64,000 nt of DNA from Scatophagus argus. Lineage: Eukaryota; Chordata; Actinopteri; Scatophagidae. The position numbers and the translations under genes were made by a program. Below, piece after piece: positions 39,223 to 51,452 of this stretch; the first letter of the stretch is position 1; each line of letters begins with the position of its first letter. Under the pieces are notes generated by a model. That model searched no databases. It was not told the origin of the DNA and was given only the letters and a program-made list of their open reading frames with translations. The stretch lies in NCBI RefSeq assembly GCF_020382885.2, contig NC_058506.1:7068001-7132000 (forward strand), read 5' to 3'.

Positions 39223-42200
39223 AAACACTGGCCACTGACCTCCCAGTGTTTGAGCTTGACTTCTGAAAGTGACCAGTCTCAACCTCTCACCCACACTGCA
39301 CACCAGGTACAATACATTTGAGGAACTGAATATGCATCCCCATTTGGATATGCACTGCTGACTGTTCACCTGCTTTGTTACAGGAACCATTTTGGGTTTG
39401 TGGCATAAGACTCAGAAAATTGTGTTTCCATAGCAACAAGCAATTTGATGAGCATTTCAGTGCCAGCAGTGATCAACATACTAAATTTGATGCAATGTCC
39501 CCACACAAAACTGTGCTTATTTACATGCCAGCATGATTAAAAGTCTATGGAGGTCACTTTAGGTGGAGCAAAAAAAGATGACACTCTTTATTCAAATATG
39601 CATTTTAATGAAAGTGAGGTTACTGGGCAGCAGGCTGGGGTTGTGATTATAGAGACAGCTGCAATGTCCTCAAGCAAGTATGTGTCTGTCTGTCCATCTG
39701 TCCGTCGCATGTGATACCAGTTGTCTAAAAGAGTCGCAAACACAAAGTTTCTTTCAGTAATAAAAATGAAGATGATCCACCTTTCTGTAAGACTGCACAC
39801 AGATGTCGCCATTTTGCCAAAATATACAGTATTTCTGCTTGACTCCAGCTTACATGCAGTCATCTAAAACAGAGAAAGGCTGACACAAACTAGTGCAGCA
39901 GTGACCCCAAGGCAAGGGCAGCCACACATAAAAAACCTGCCACAGGCGTCACTCAAGATGGAACCTAAATCTCACTGCACTTAGCTCCATCATAGCACTA
40001 CGTCAGCCTGGCCGCCAGAGCAGCAAAGTCTACTCTGGTCCTGAGTTCCCCTGTGAATGTGAAGTCTGTTCCTTATTCATGTATACACTTCTATAAATAT
40101 TACACTAATCAAGACATAAATTCTCTCTAATCTACAGCAGCATTTGCCTCATCAAAACAAGATCTTACAGATGTTAGGCAAAGGCAACAAGAAAGATTTT
40201 GTCTATGGAGATTGGATGTAAGACATCACAGACTTTGCAGATGTAGTAATAGATTTGTAGTCCTGCCTTGTCCGGTGCCTGCCTCTAAATCAGAGTGACA
40301 ACCTGTTCATGCCCATTTCTGCTGTGATGAAATAACTGTTTTATCTTTTCACACAGCCCTGTCAAAAATAAAACAAATGACACATCAGTCCTTTCTCTGG
40401 CTTCACGACATTACTGGACACTTGCTCAAGACCTCTTTGCTGTATCCTTCCAGCTATGGTGGAAAGCGAGGCTCTAGGTGATAAGACTCGTGACCCCATT
40501 GTGCATGGGCTCCAGCCAGGGTATCTTCTCTGCTCATCTGACTTAGTCATACAAATGGGTCACAGCACTCACAGCCTGCCTCACACTTTAACTGATATTG
40601 TTGCCGATGTACTAGTAAATTAAAAAGAAAAATGTTGATTCAGTATCATCTAGTTTTTATTTTTTTCCAAAAACCAGAAAGACACAGAAATAAGCTTGTA
40701 ATATGACCACTGTATGACTCTTTGTCCTCTGTAACTGCAGTATTTTTCACATCTGACAATGACTTGTAAGTTTGCAGTTGCTCTGGTGTGGCCTAACTAT
40801 ATCAGTTTCAGAGTTTTAAAAGATCTTCCTAAAAATGTAATCCGGATGGTAAGAGTACTAACAGCTATGATTTGCACTGATTATGATAGCACCGTTCTTC
40901 CACAGGATGACACATCACTCACCCTCACTTCCTCCACAACCTCCAAGCCTCTGAGTGCAGACAGAGGGCACCAGAGAGCCCATCCCTGCTAAAATTCCAC
41001 TACATGCCTAAATTTGAATTGACTGTTGCCATCTATGTATTGCTTTAAGCAGGGAATTGGCCTTCTAATATTCAGGACTAAACCAACATTATATGTACAA
41101 TATAAAAAGGGACTACTTCTAAGTTTAAGATTCCTCCTGAGAAATCTGTAATGCAAATAGATACTTTGAAACTGATTTAAAAACTACTATTATACTGACC
41201 AAATCTAGACAGGATTGAGCAAATCCATATAATCTGTTTAAAATATGCTTAAGCGGCTTGCACGCATCTCTGAAAATCTCCGTTTTTAATATTCTAATCC
41301 AGTACTCTATAGTGAAACACACTTAGTGGATCAATACACTAGCCTGCTAGTCTCCTTCTGTGCAAACAAAACACTTCTTTCATTGTTAAGATTTTAAAGT
41401 GATTGATAATATGGCCTGGAGAATAGAAATGAAAGCGCTGCAGCACTGCACAAAGAACTTCTGATGGTGTATAATGGGGTGTTTAATTGCATGCCTCTTC
41501 TGAAGTATAAACCTTCATCTAACAAAGCTTTTACAACTTTACTGTGGAGATGAGAAAGTTTTTCAGCGCTGCTGCTTTTTTGTGATTGATATGTGCACTG
41601 TTGAAACATTAAAATTCTACATAAGGTAAGCTCAGGTTACCACCTAAGAGGAAAAGGAGAGTTTTGTAAACTCCTAATTGCTTCCTCCTGTAATACACAT
41701 GTATAGACAATATTAAAAGCACACACAGTTTATTCATTGATTTTCTAGACTGGCCTGGTTCTGTTCAGGGTCATGTCAGGACTACTTTCTAGCCTAGTAC
41801 GCACTGAGCAAAGAAACAGGGTCTACTTGTGGAGGATTCAGTACAGGATAGGAAACCTCAGCCTGAAAATTCAACTGTGTTGTCTTTCTCAACACGGCTC
41901 ATAGTATTAGAACTGATGAACAAATCAGAGACACAGGTGGCTATTCACAGTTGCCATACATACTATTCCTACCTACAATCCTGTATAGAGAGATAACTGA
42001 AATAATATGAACATGTGTGAAAATATTTGGAAGAGAACCCTGAAGAGGAAATGTTTTAACAGGATCAGAAAATGCAATTTTGCCTTCAAGTAAACAGTGT
42101 AATTAAAAAGTAGTCTTTTGCACCCCAGTGCATCATAGCTGGGTTGCACAGCACTTCCAGCATCATGGACAGCACCAGGCCTCAGAATGCAGACCACTGG

Positions 42201-44847
42201 GGAGGAATGGCAACTACTATAGCAATACTCAGGACAGATGAATGTAGCCACAGGTGCACTGCTTATCTCCTCCGACCTACTTCCAGTCCTTTTAAAGCAC
42301 AAGTAGCCAGAAGACCTTAAGGCCTTTAATATGAGTGATAACCACTGGTTCACCAACTATGCAATGTAACTGTTTTGAATTTCATGTCCCCTTTACTAGA
42401 TCTCTATAGCATTTCTAACCTAAATCTTCTTCTCTTTATTTTATTGAATATAATTGACATTGTAGCACTGCTGAATTTATCCATAAACCCTAGATGTGTG
42501 TAAATATGCTTGCATTTTCTGCTATGAGTTGTTTCTAAGGTCAGCAGCACAGGCAAACTTCATTCATTGCGAATCTATTGTACAAATTCATGGGGCCTTT
42601 ACACATCAGTCTCCTGCAGGGCTGCAGAGTGATAGCCCTGTGTGGTCACAGTGAAAAGCAGACTATGCAATTTGGCTCTCGGCTTTCACTAATCCTGACA
42701 AAGCTATTATTTGTCTGCTTCTGTGATTTGAACTGCAGGCACATCTCCCTTATTTAGTTTTCAATTTCCAAGAATTAGTGCTGTGCGTTATACAGAGAAA
42801 CTGGGTCAAAATCTGTGTATGGAAGGGAATTTCAGAGAGAGACAGAGGCAGAGAAAGAGAGAGAGAGAGACAGTGTCACATTCCAGAAGTCACTTTTGAT
42901 AACTTTGTTTCATTTTTTTCATCACAGACACAACAGAACGACAGATTAAAAAGCTTTATTCAAACTAGTATCAGGCAGAACATTTAAGCCAAATAAGCAA
43001 CACCAAAATCCAACAATTAACTAGACTTGAAAATAAAGCGAGACCATTCTCTCCCATACTCTTTTGGATCCACTAAGTGGGATGGAAATGCGTGACGTTT
43101 GATGCAACTCTCATAGCATACTGTACAATCTGACAACTGAGCAGAGGAAAAACTGAGCTGTGTACACAAATGAGAAAAAAACACACTTTTACTATGTCAA
43201 GCACAAGCACCTCCTGTGCAATGGGATCACAGTGAATACAGAAGATATCAAAAAGTCTACTGTATAAAAAACACAAAGTATAAAGCATTTCAATTTACAG
43301 TAAATGCATCTACTGGTTCTTCATAGAACATCTGCTCTGAGACCGAAAGGCTGAGCCCCTATTCCAACAACAGCTTTAGCAATTCAAGGTATTTTACCAT
43401 TGGGGTGACTGTAATTTGTAATATTGTCTGACATGCCATTATTTCATTCATCAACAGTCATATACATCTTTCACAATGCAGAAGGCACGCAAGGAACTCA
43501 TCATATATATGCAATGTACTCATTCTTTTGAGCACTGTTGGAATCAACCGGTTCAGGCATTGATTGCACACATAACATGTTCTCCACAGCAAGAGATCCC
43601 TCATTATTAAGTGATGTCTTCAGTCAGTCTGACAGACAGACAGGCAGACAGACGGACAGACAGCAGTGTTTATGTCTGGGCAGCCTAGTGTAACACCAAC
43701 ATCAGGCAACAGTGAGAGAGGAAGAGAGAGGTGAGATTTCAAAGATTCACTGCATGCAGCTCAATATATATCCACTGGATTACATTTAGATTCAGCGCAC
43801 ATTTCAAAGTGCTGTCATCTGCTTCATATTCTCTGTGTGTTCTGCAGTGTTTTCTGTCTTGCAGTGTCAGCACTAGAACACTGCAGCCATAATTAATGCT
43901 ATGTTCTCCTTCTCAAAATCCAGTCTCACCTCACCCAAATAGACTTGATCACTTAGCACCCTAATTACTGGTCCTCATAAGCTCCTTTTTTGTCTGAGAA
44001 ATTGAAGTCCTGGGCTTCACAGTAGTGCAACAGCGCTACCTCTGAGGTCAAGAAAAGTACTCTAGTTTCAATTTTAACTTATGCACACTATCAAAACAAC
44101 ATTATATGCACTAAACTACAAATATGCAACACAAAATGCCTTTGAAGAAGCTCACAGAAGCAGCATTAAAACCTCATACATAAAATACTATAAAAACATG
44201 AATGTTCATAAAACAACACCTTGCCTGCACCTTATATTCCCTTGTGCCATGACAAAGATAAATACATTTTAATATTCTTACTCTTGAACCTGACAAAATA
44301 TTTTGTTTTTAGTTTCCACTGTAGTCGTATTGTTTAACCGATTAGCACAAACTTGGAAAATAATAGCTTTGAAGTGTGGCAATGCGTAATTATAAAGATA
44401 ACTGAATTGACTTTTGACCCCCATTCTGGCCCCACCCTGTGGTGTCACAGTACCTCTGACCACCTCCCCCATATGTCCTTGCTGACTCACCACCCCCATG
44501 CATCCTCGCTGAGAGGGGACAGGCTGAAACAGGATTTGCTCAATTTTGAGCGTAAACGTTATCACGATTAAGATATTTTGATATTGCTGTGTAATTCTTC
44601 CCTCCCCATTGCAGCCAAATAACTAAATGCCCAGTCAACTGTTTCTTTTCTTTTCTTAACAGCACAGATGTCTAAAAGGTATGAACTGCACACCTGATGT
44701 TAGTGTCAAAAGTCTTTTTGCTTCTCTGACCTCATTGTCATTTCTAAAGAACTATGGTATTTACAATCAAATACAAAGATAAACAGTGTGTCTCCTAGGT
44801 TTGTTTTTTCCATGTTGGTTTTCTTTCATTCTTTTATGATTTTTTTT

Positions 44848-44868
44848 TGTTGTTGTTGTTGTTGTTGT
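44848..44868. repeat. (TTG)n simple repeat
   Basis: Seven TTG units after a T run. Confidence 0.9.
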
Positions 44869-46982
44869 TTTCACACATTCATCATTGTTAAGTTCAACAC
44901 TGTAAAAAAATGGAGAAATCTAAAATCAGACCTGTTTCTAGCTGGGAGTGAGTCTTGTTGAACACCAAGACTCACTATACAGCAGAAATGATTGTTCAAA
45001 ACGGAAAAAACACCAAGTAGAAAGCCTGAATCACTGACATAACTACAGTTCAGTATTCATCAGATTTATGGAAGAATCATATTCACCCTGATTCATACCT
45101 GTATTTGTAAATAGGCGTGTTTTGAACCCTTGCTTAAAAAATATGGCATGATGGCAACTTACATATACTCTATGGTGAGCTAATGATGGTTTCTAGAACT
45201 ACAGCACACGGCGTATACCCTGGAGAGAAGGCAAACTCGTCCATGGAGGAGTTTGAGAGCGTTAGAGAGGAAATGATTTACTACATGAGACAAACCTAAA
45301 AATGTCAAATTATCCTGCCCTAAATGGTGTCAGTTCTATGAACATGTTGTAGAATCATGCAGATTCATGCTTTACAGAGAAAAGAAGGTAGAAAGCTGAG
45401 GTGATTAGTTGATGGTTGTATGGGGGATTGGACGAGCTAGAGAGAAAGAACAGTTGGAGCTGAGGGACTGAGGGAGGACAGTTCTTTTACATCTTCTTTG
45501 TGAGTCACGGGGGAAGGGTTTCGGCCAGAGACTCCCATGAAGAGATGATTATATCATGGCAGTTCTCTTCTGGGTTCCTGCTAAGAGACAGAGCATAGAA
45601 TTAGCCAAAACAGGAAGTCAACCTCGACATAAACTTGTAGAAAGTCCTCACTCATGCAACAGTGGATTGTGACTGGTTACTGCCACCATCATTGAAGTGT
45701 CACTGGGCTTCAAGGACATTTAAGTCCAGGGCTAGATCAGCAACATGATTATATTTAGGCTCCTTTTTGCTTTTTAACATAATATTTTGAATGACTGTTG
45801 TTGAGGATTGTTGAGTTTTCATCAAATCATTCATGGAAATCAGACTAAATTAAACACTGCTAATATAAAATATGACAAAGCCATTAACTAAGATAGAGAA
45901 GCAGACACCGTAATTAAAGCATGCACAAGCAGGCATCACAATGTGCTATTTGGCTAATATTACAACTACAGAGAGAACAAAAAGAATAACATTGTTGTAG
46001 GTCATTTCCCACTAATTTGAAACATGCCCTAACGGAGCTTGTGTGCAAAGATGTGGAGATAGTTGATACAGTCACTGCTCTGAGGTATGTTACATGCTGA
46101 GAACCTATTGAGGACAATTCATTCCATAATCCCTTTTTCCTGCCTGTGCCATCACTTTGCCCTGAATCTCCGCCAAGCTCGCCAGATGTGCACAACACAA
46201 AGTCTGACCAGCAGCCAATTTTATCCTAATCTCCACCCTCAGTAAGCTGATAGGTTTTCGCACTTGAGAGACTGGCCAATTTAAATGTGAGTCCTCACAA
46301 TAGCATTGCACTGGAACAGAGTTTGATATTGGTGAGGGACAGAGTCCGAGCAGGGGCAAATGGAAACTGCTCTATTTAATCGAGAGAATATGTTGACCAA
46401 AGCATTACTACTCTAAAGATTTGTACTGGGGAACTGTGCCAGGTTATCAAAACAGATTTTTGAGCCAAACCAAGAATGTGTACCAAATAGAAAAAAGGAT
46501 AGAAAATATCTATACAATTGTAGTGGCTCTACCGAATGTAGTTAGCAACCAGCATACCTCCAGTTGTAGAATGGACTTCCTTTCATTTTGAGAACTTAAG
46601 AACAGAAGAAAGAGACAAGTTCAGTGGAAAATGTGAAACTCAGACACTCAAACTCACATTTACAGAATATATACACACATTCTCTGTCTCTCTCTCACTC
46701 TCTCTTTCTTCCTCTCCACATGCACCTGTGCATTTATGCATATTCATACTGTTTAATCTTTCAGTGGATCACTTGTTGTTTAGTCTGCAGGTCCAGCTGT
46801 ACAAAAGCAAACAACATCTGGGTTAGTTACAGCAACTCTTCACTGGCAGTGAACAGTCTACTGTGTGCAGGAGTGCTGCTAGATACTCCACAGACACCCA
46901 GCATGACGCACCTCACTTAGTACAGCAGTACATTTCTTGTCCTTGAAGAAAATCCCTCCATGTCTGGGTGTCTTTGAAGTAC

Positions 46983-47000
46983 ACCCCCCCCCCCCCCCAT
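46983..47000. repeat. Poly-C tract
   Basis: About 17 consecutive C. Confidence 0.85.
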
Positions 47001-48260
47001 ACGCCTACCAGTTATGCTCTGATTGTGTATTATGCATCTGCAGTAAATGACCTACATATTACACAAGACATCAAACAGTGGCACATTTTCAGTTTGGGGC
47101 TATTTGTTTTCCTTAATTATGCAATAAAAGTGTTCTCTCAAGTTCTCTCAAGAAATACAGTGATAATAAAAATCAGCACGACTTTATTCTTATCTTTGTT
47201 GTAACTTAGTTTCACAGTAGTGGGAGAAACATTCCGATCCTTGACTTAAAGAACAGTAAAATAAAACTACACTGGCACAAATAAAAGTCCTTCATTCAAA
47301 ACCATACTTAAAAGTGCAGTAATAAACTAATAATGATAGTAAACTAATAAAAATATTAGTAGCAAAATGTACTTCAAATATCAGTAATACATAAAAACTT
47401 GTTCTATAATATATAGCATTATCACATTCTTAATATTGACGCATCAGCGCCCACTACCAGTTCTGTACTTTAGGAGCTTGGATACACAGTTGTGTAAGTC
47501 CAATGGGTCCCAACCTAATTGTGTCCCCTCCAGAGGGTCACAAGATGAACACAAGAACTCACAAAACCATTTTACCTTTTCAAGCATCAAACCATCTGAG
47601 CTGCTTAGAGAGAAAATGCGTCTCCAGATGAACTAATAACAACTGATAGACATCTGAAATCTGACAAATGGACCCAAGTAGACATTGCTTTTTGCAAGGG
47701 GTCCCAAGCCATAGTCACCCTAAATGTTGGCACCGCTGGTTTAATTTTGTATGGTTATTTTGTAAACTTATTTTATGTTTTGTGTAAAATCCACAACTGC
47801 AGAATTAAAACCATGCACACATCAGGTATCTGTCAAAGACCGCTGACATATATAAACATGGATGATGCATCTCAACTTACTCCACTGTACAAAATGCTGT
47901 AAAAATATTTCGGATACGAGTATGGCCATCTTGTCCTGGTGACGTCCCTGACAACAACCAAAGTCTGCACAGTAGTATTGGACCAGGAGCCACATGCTCG
48001 AGTTCTCACCCATGAACCCACTCGTTCAATCATGAGTAGGGATCAGCTGTCAATCATGATGTTTCACCCAAATAACTAATTAAAACTAAACTTATCAGGA
48101 AAAATGAACACCTGAACATACATCAGTGTGATAAGAACTAGAAAAAGTAACAGACTCTATCTTTGGAAAAAATTATGCAACATGTACTTTGAGTTTATAT
48201 TGGCCCATGTTCCATCTTCCAACATGGAGAGGAGGAATTTATGACCTACACTGTAGCCAG

Positions 48261-48274
48261 CCACCAGGTGGCGA
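48261..48274 (+). promoter_or_regulatory. Strong CTCF-like motif just downstream of a variable exon
   Basis: CCACCAGGTGGCGA matches 13 of 14 positions of the CTCF core CCASYAGRKGGCRS. It lies 158 nt past the end of the variable exon at 48432. The central CCACCAGGTGG is palindromic, so the minus orientation also matches, less well (12 of 14). CTCF is the known architect of clustered protocadherin promoter choice, which makes the match relevant. Binding is not shown. Confidence 0.4.
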
Positions 48275-48431
48275 TTCAGATATGCTGGCTTCAGTTTATT
48301 GGAGCTGTCATGTCATCCATCTTTATTTTGCAAAACCTGCCACTTGAAGATAATCTCTGTTTCCCTGAACACACCAATTAGTTGACTTATCAGCACTGTG
48401 TTGCCTGAGCTACCACTTCATTTATACATAC

Positions 48432-50864
48432 CTCCAGTGTGGATGCTCTGGAGTCTGTGGTCTCACTTGGCCCTATGCTTCTGGGTATACTGGACACAAA
48501 ATACCCAGCTCCTTTGGGAATTATTGGCTGTCTCACGACCACTTTGCCTTTCCTGGTCTCTGCGAGGAACAAACTGTACCAGTAGGCATCGCTGGAGATC
48601 AGGGTGGAATCTGCGATGGTAGAACTTCTCTGGCTGATCACACTGTTCCTGCTGATTACGCTGTTTCTGTTGGCTGGGGGGATCTTGATGGCCTTTGGCT
48701 TTGGTTTTTGACACTTCAGCACAATAATAACCAAGATGGTTATCAATAGCAGAAATGACACAGCGCCTAAACCAATGACTAAGTACAGGTTTAGGTCTGT
48801 GAAGACATCGTACTCTAGCGGCAGCTCTGTGGTCTCTGAAAAGGACATGACATGTTCCACTGTTGATATCTTGATGGTGACAGTAGCGGAGAGGGCAGGT
48901 TCACCGTTGTCTTTGGCAACAACCACCAGTCGCTGTTGTCTTGGGTCTCTGTAACTGAACATCCTTGTTGTCCGGATTTCACCATTGTACTGGTCCAGGC
49001 TGAATAGGGTTGTATCACTGATCTGCAGGAGCTGATATGTGACCCTGGAGTTCTGCTCAGAATCAGCATCAATTGCAATCACTTTGGCTACCAGGTGTCC
49101 CTTATCTGTGGACCTCGGAATCACCTGCTCAACAACAGAGCCCTGCGCCCGCCAAGGTGACACTATGAGAGGAGTGTTGTCATTTTGGTCCAAAATGATG
49201 ATGTGAACTGTCACATTGCTGCTCAGCGGGGGAACACCAGAGTCTCTAGCCTCGATGTGGAAAAGGAAATCCCTCTCTCTCTCGTAATCAAAGGTCTTTA
49301 GGGCATAGAGATCACCATTCTCAGGGTTGATGGAGAACAGCATTGACATAGATGTGTTAACAATCTCCTTTTCCATTATGAAATAAACCAAGTACTGGTT
49401 CTCGTTGAGATCTGGGTCAAATGCACTAAGAGATGTCAGTAATGCCCCTGGTAGATTATTCTCCACAACATGGATTGTGTAGAAGGGCTGAGAGAACATG
49501 GGAGCATTGTCATTGACATCAAGAATCTCTAAAGTGATGGTTTCGTTTTCAGATAAGGGTGGCGAGCCTTTGTCTGTCACCCTCAGCATGATGTCATATC
49601 TGCTTATTATCTCTCTGTCCAGTGGCTTTGAGATCAGCAGCTCAAAGTAACCCTCTGACGATTTGTTTAGGAGGAATGGTAAAGTCGGCTGCTGACTCAA
49701 AGTGAGCTCCACTTCCCCGTTGACCCCAGAGTCCCTGTCGCTGACACTGACCACTGCGATCAGTGTGCCTAGAGAGACATCCTCAGTCACTGCACTTTTC
49801 ACAGACTTGATGGTCACCTCTGGGTAATTATCATTCAGATCTGTGACGAACACCATGACTTTACAGTGACCTGACAGTGGGTTCACCCCCCTGTCTTGAG
49901 CCTGTACGTACATCTCAAAACTCGAACTCTCTTCATAATCGATCACGCCCTTCACCCTGATCTCACCTGAGTTTGGATCAAGTGAGAAGAGCTCTTGAGT
50001 CTTCTCTGAGGTGTACAGTGTGTATGAATACACTAACTGAGCGTTCGTGCCTTCATCCAAGTCTGTTGCGTTTAAGGTCATGACAACTGTCCCCACAGCC
50101 GAGTTCTCTGAAACGTTGACCGCAAATACCGGCTGACTGAACAGGGGGGCGTTGTCATTGATATCCAACACATTAATAATGATGCTGGCTGTTCCGGAGC
50201 GGGGAGGCAACCCTCCATCCACAGCGGTTAAAATCAAATTATGAACTGCATGCTCTTCTCTGTCCAAATTACCGTTTAGCACTAAATCGACATATTTGGA
50301 ACCGTCGCTGCCAGTTTGTATGTCGATGTTGAAGTATTTGCTTTCGCTGAGATAGTAGGTCTTGATTGAATTCGCCCCCACATCCGCATCTACAGCGTTT
50401 GTCAATGAAAATCTCTCACCGGGAGGGGTTGCCTCCGAAACGTCCAAGTGCATTGTCCTTCTGCGAAACACGGGCGCGTTGTCGTTGATGTCCATGATTT
50501 CTAACTCGATGTTAAAAATGCGGATGGGGTTTTCGAGTATGACATCCATTTTCAAAAAGCACGAGGTTGTTTTAGTCATGCATATGCTTTCCCGGTCTAT
50601 CTTCTCTCGGATTATCAGCTCCCCTGTCTCTTTGTTAATGTCAAGGTAATTTTTGCTGTGAATGACATCGAGCTTTGCTCTGCGCTGCACCAAACTGCGA
50701 ACATCCAGACCCAAATCTGTGGCCAGATTGGCAACAAAAGAGCCCTCTTCCATCTCCTCCGGAATAGAGTACCGAGTGATGGAAAGCGCACTTCCCCACA
50801 GTGCAATGAATGCAAAAACAGCCACGATCAATCGTGTCCGTAAAGGTGCAATGGCAAGTGCCAT
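48432..50864 (-). CDS. Clustered protocadherin variable exon, alpha subcluster
   Basis: Single exon of 811 codons ending at CTGGAG|GTATGT (phase 0), which fits alpha constant exon 1; the spliced protein would be about 963 residues. Signal peptide about 1-28, mature start ITRYSIPEE. Six cadherin repeats with linkers DINDN (125), DINDN (234), DLNDN (342), DVNDN (449) and DQNDN (559). Membrane span about 690-716. The tail has a doubled RNSVIS motif, then DAYWYSLFLAETRKGKVVV, PKGAGYFVSSIPRS and DSRASTLE, features I associate with teleost clustered protocadherins. It lies between the second constant region and the alpha-C2-type exon, so alpha membership is inferred from order and phase. It does not match mammalian alpha-C1. 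It probably acts as a homophilic neuronal recognition protein with its own promoter just above 50864. The exact isoform cannot be named from sequence alone. Confidence 0.93.
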
Positions 50865-51031
50865 AATTTTGGTAATTCTTTAAATCTAGAAATGAAACAG
50901 ATCCGTCCTTACTATCAGGTTGTCTTGATGTAGGGGAGCGCCGGTGTCATTCTTGCCTCCACGCGTTGTAGCTGGAGCTGCACTAGGCCATATACGGTAC
51001 GGTAAAACTGGAGGAGCTGGGCTCTCACAGT

Positions 51032-51048
51032 AGCGCTCTGCAGGGGCG
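51032..51048. promoter_or_regulatory. Candidate promoter CSE/CGCT-like element
   Basis: AGCGCTCTGCAGGGGCG, about 170-185 nt upstream of the variable exon start codon. It contains CGCT (palindromic AGCGCT) and a degraded CTCF-like TGCAGGGGCG. Mammalian protocadherin promoters carry a conserved CGCT-containing element about 200 nt upstream of the start codon, so the position fits. The motif is imperfect. Confidence 0.35.
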
Positions 51049-51350
51049 TAGGCAGCATCTGTGTAGGCTGATGTAGGGTGGCCTCGTTGAAACTAAAAGG
51101 TGGCTCCCTTTAATTTGTATTTTTGCGTTTTTGAGGTCATTTACATTTTTTCATAAATGTTATTTTCCCAAAAGGTTTTAAATGATCTTCCCCATGTGAC
51201 TTGAGGTAGATTTCTGGATGATGACATTGCTGCATATAAACCCACTGGCCCTCTTTTGATTTGGTGAGGTGCAGGTCTGTATCTGTTTGAACATAACCAG
51301 AGTGGCTGGATTAGATGCATACAGAGGGTAAAGCATGTGTCAGTGCTGTG

Positions 51351-51452
51351 ATTGACCGGTGACCAGTACTCAGCTGGCATAGGCTCCAGTCCCCCCAACC
51401 TCCGTGACCCTGACGGATAAAGCGGTATAGAAAACTGATGGATGGATGGATA
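51351..51452 (+). mobile_element. L2-like retrotransposon/SINE fragment (3' end)
   Basis: GGCATAGGCTCCAGTCCCCC, GACCCTGACGGATAAAGCGG and a terminal (ATGG)n match the same family as 27019-27408, in the opposite orientation. Only about 100 nt remain. Confidence 0.65.

Larger units (their letters stand above)
34151..48431. other. 14 kb between the two alpha variable exons, no gene
   Basis: In a typical cluster this position would hold tandem variable exons, but no cadherin frame or recognisable remnant is seen on either strand. The first 0.9 kb above 34150 is GC-richer and probably holds the alpha-C2 promoter. The rest is AT-rich with a possible repeat remnant at 37540-38000, an (AAAC)n tract at 39196-39222, a GACA/GACG-type tract at 43630-43662 and a (TTG)n tract at 44848-44868. 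Confidence 0.65.

Noticed and set aside
43630..43662. CRISPR-like or direct-repeat array
   Set aside because: Short GACA/GACG simple repeat in a vertebrate genome; no spacer structure anywhere in the window.
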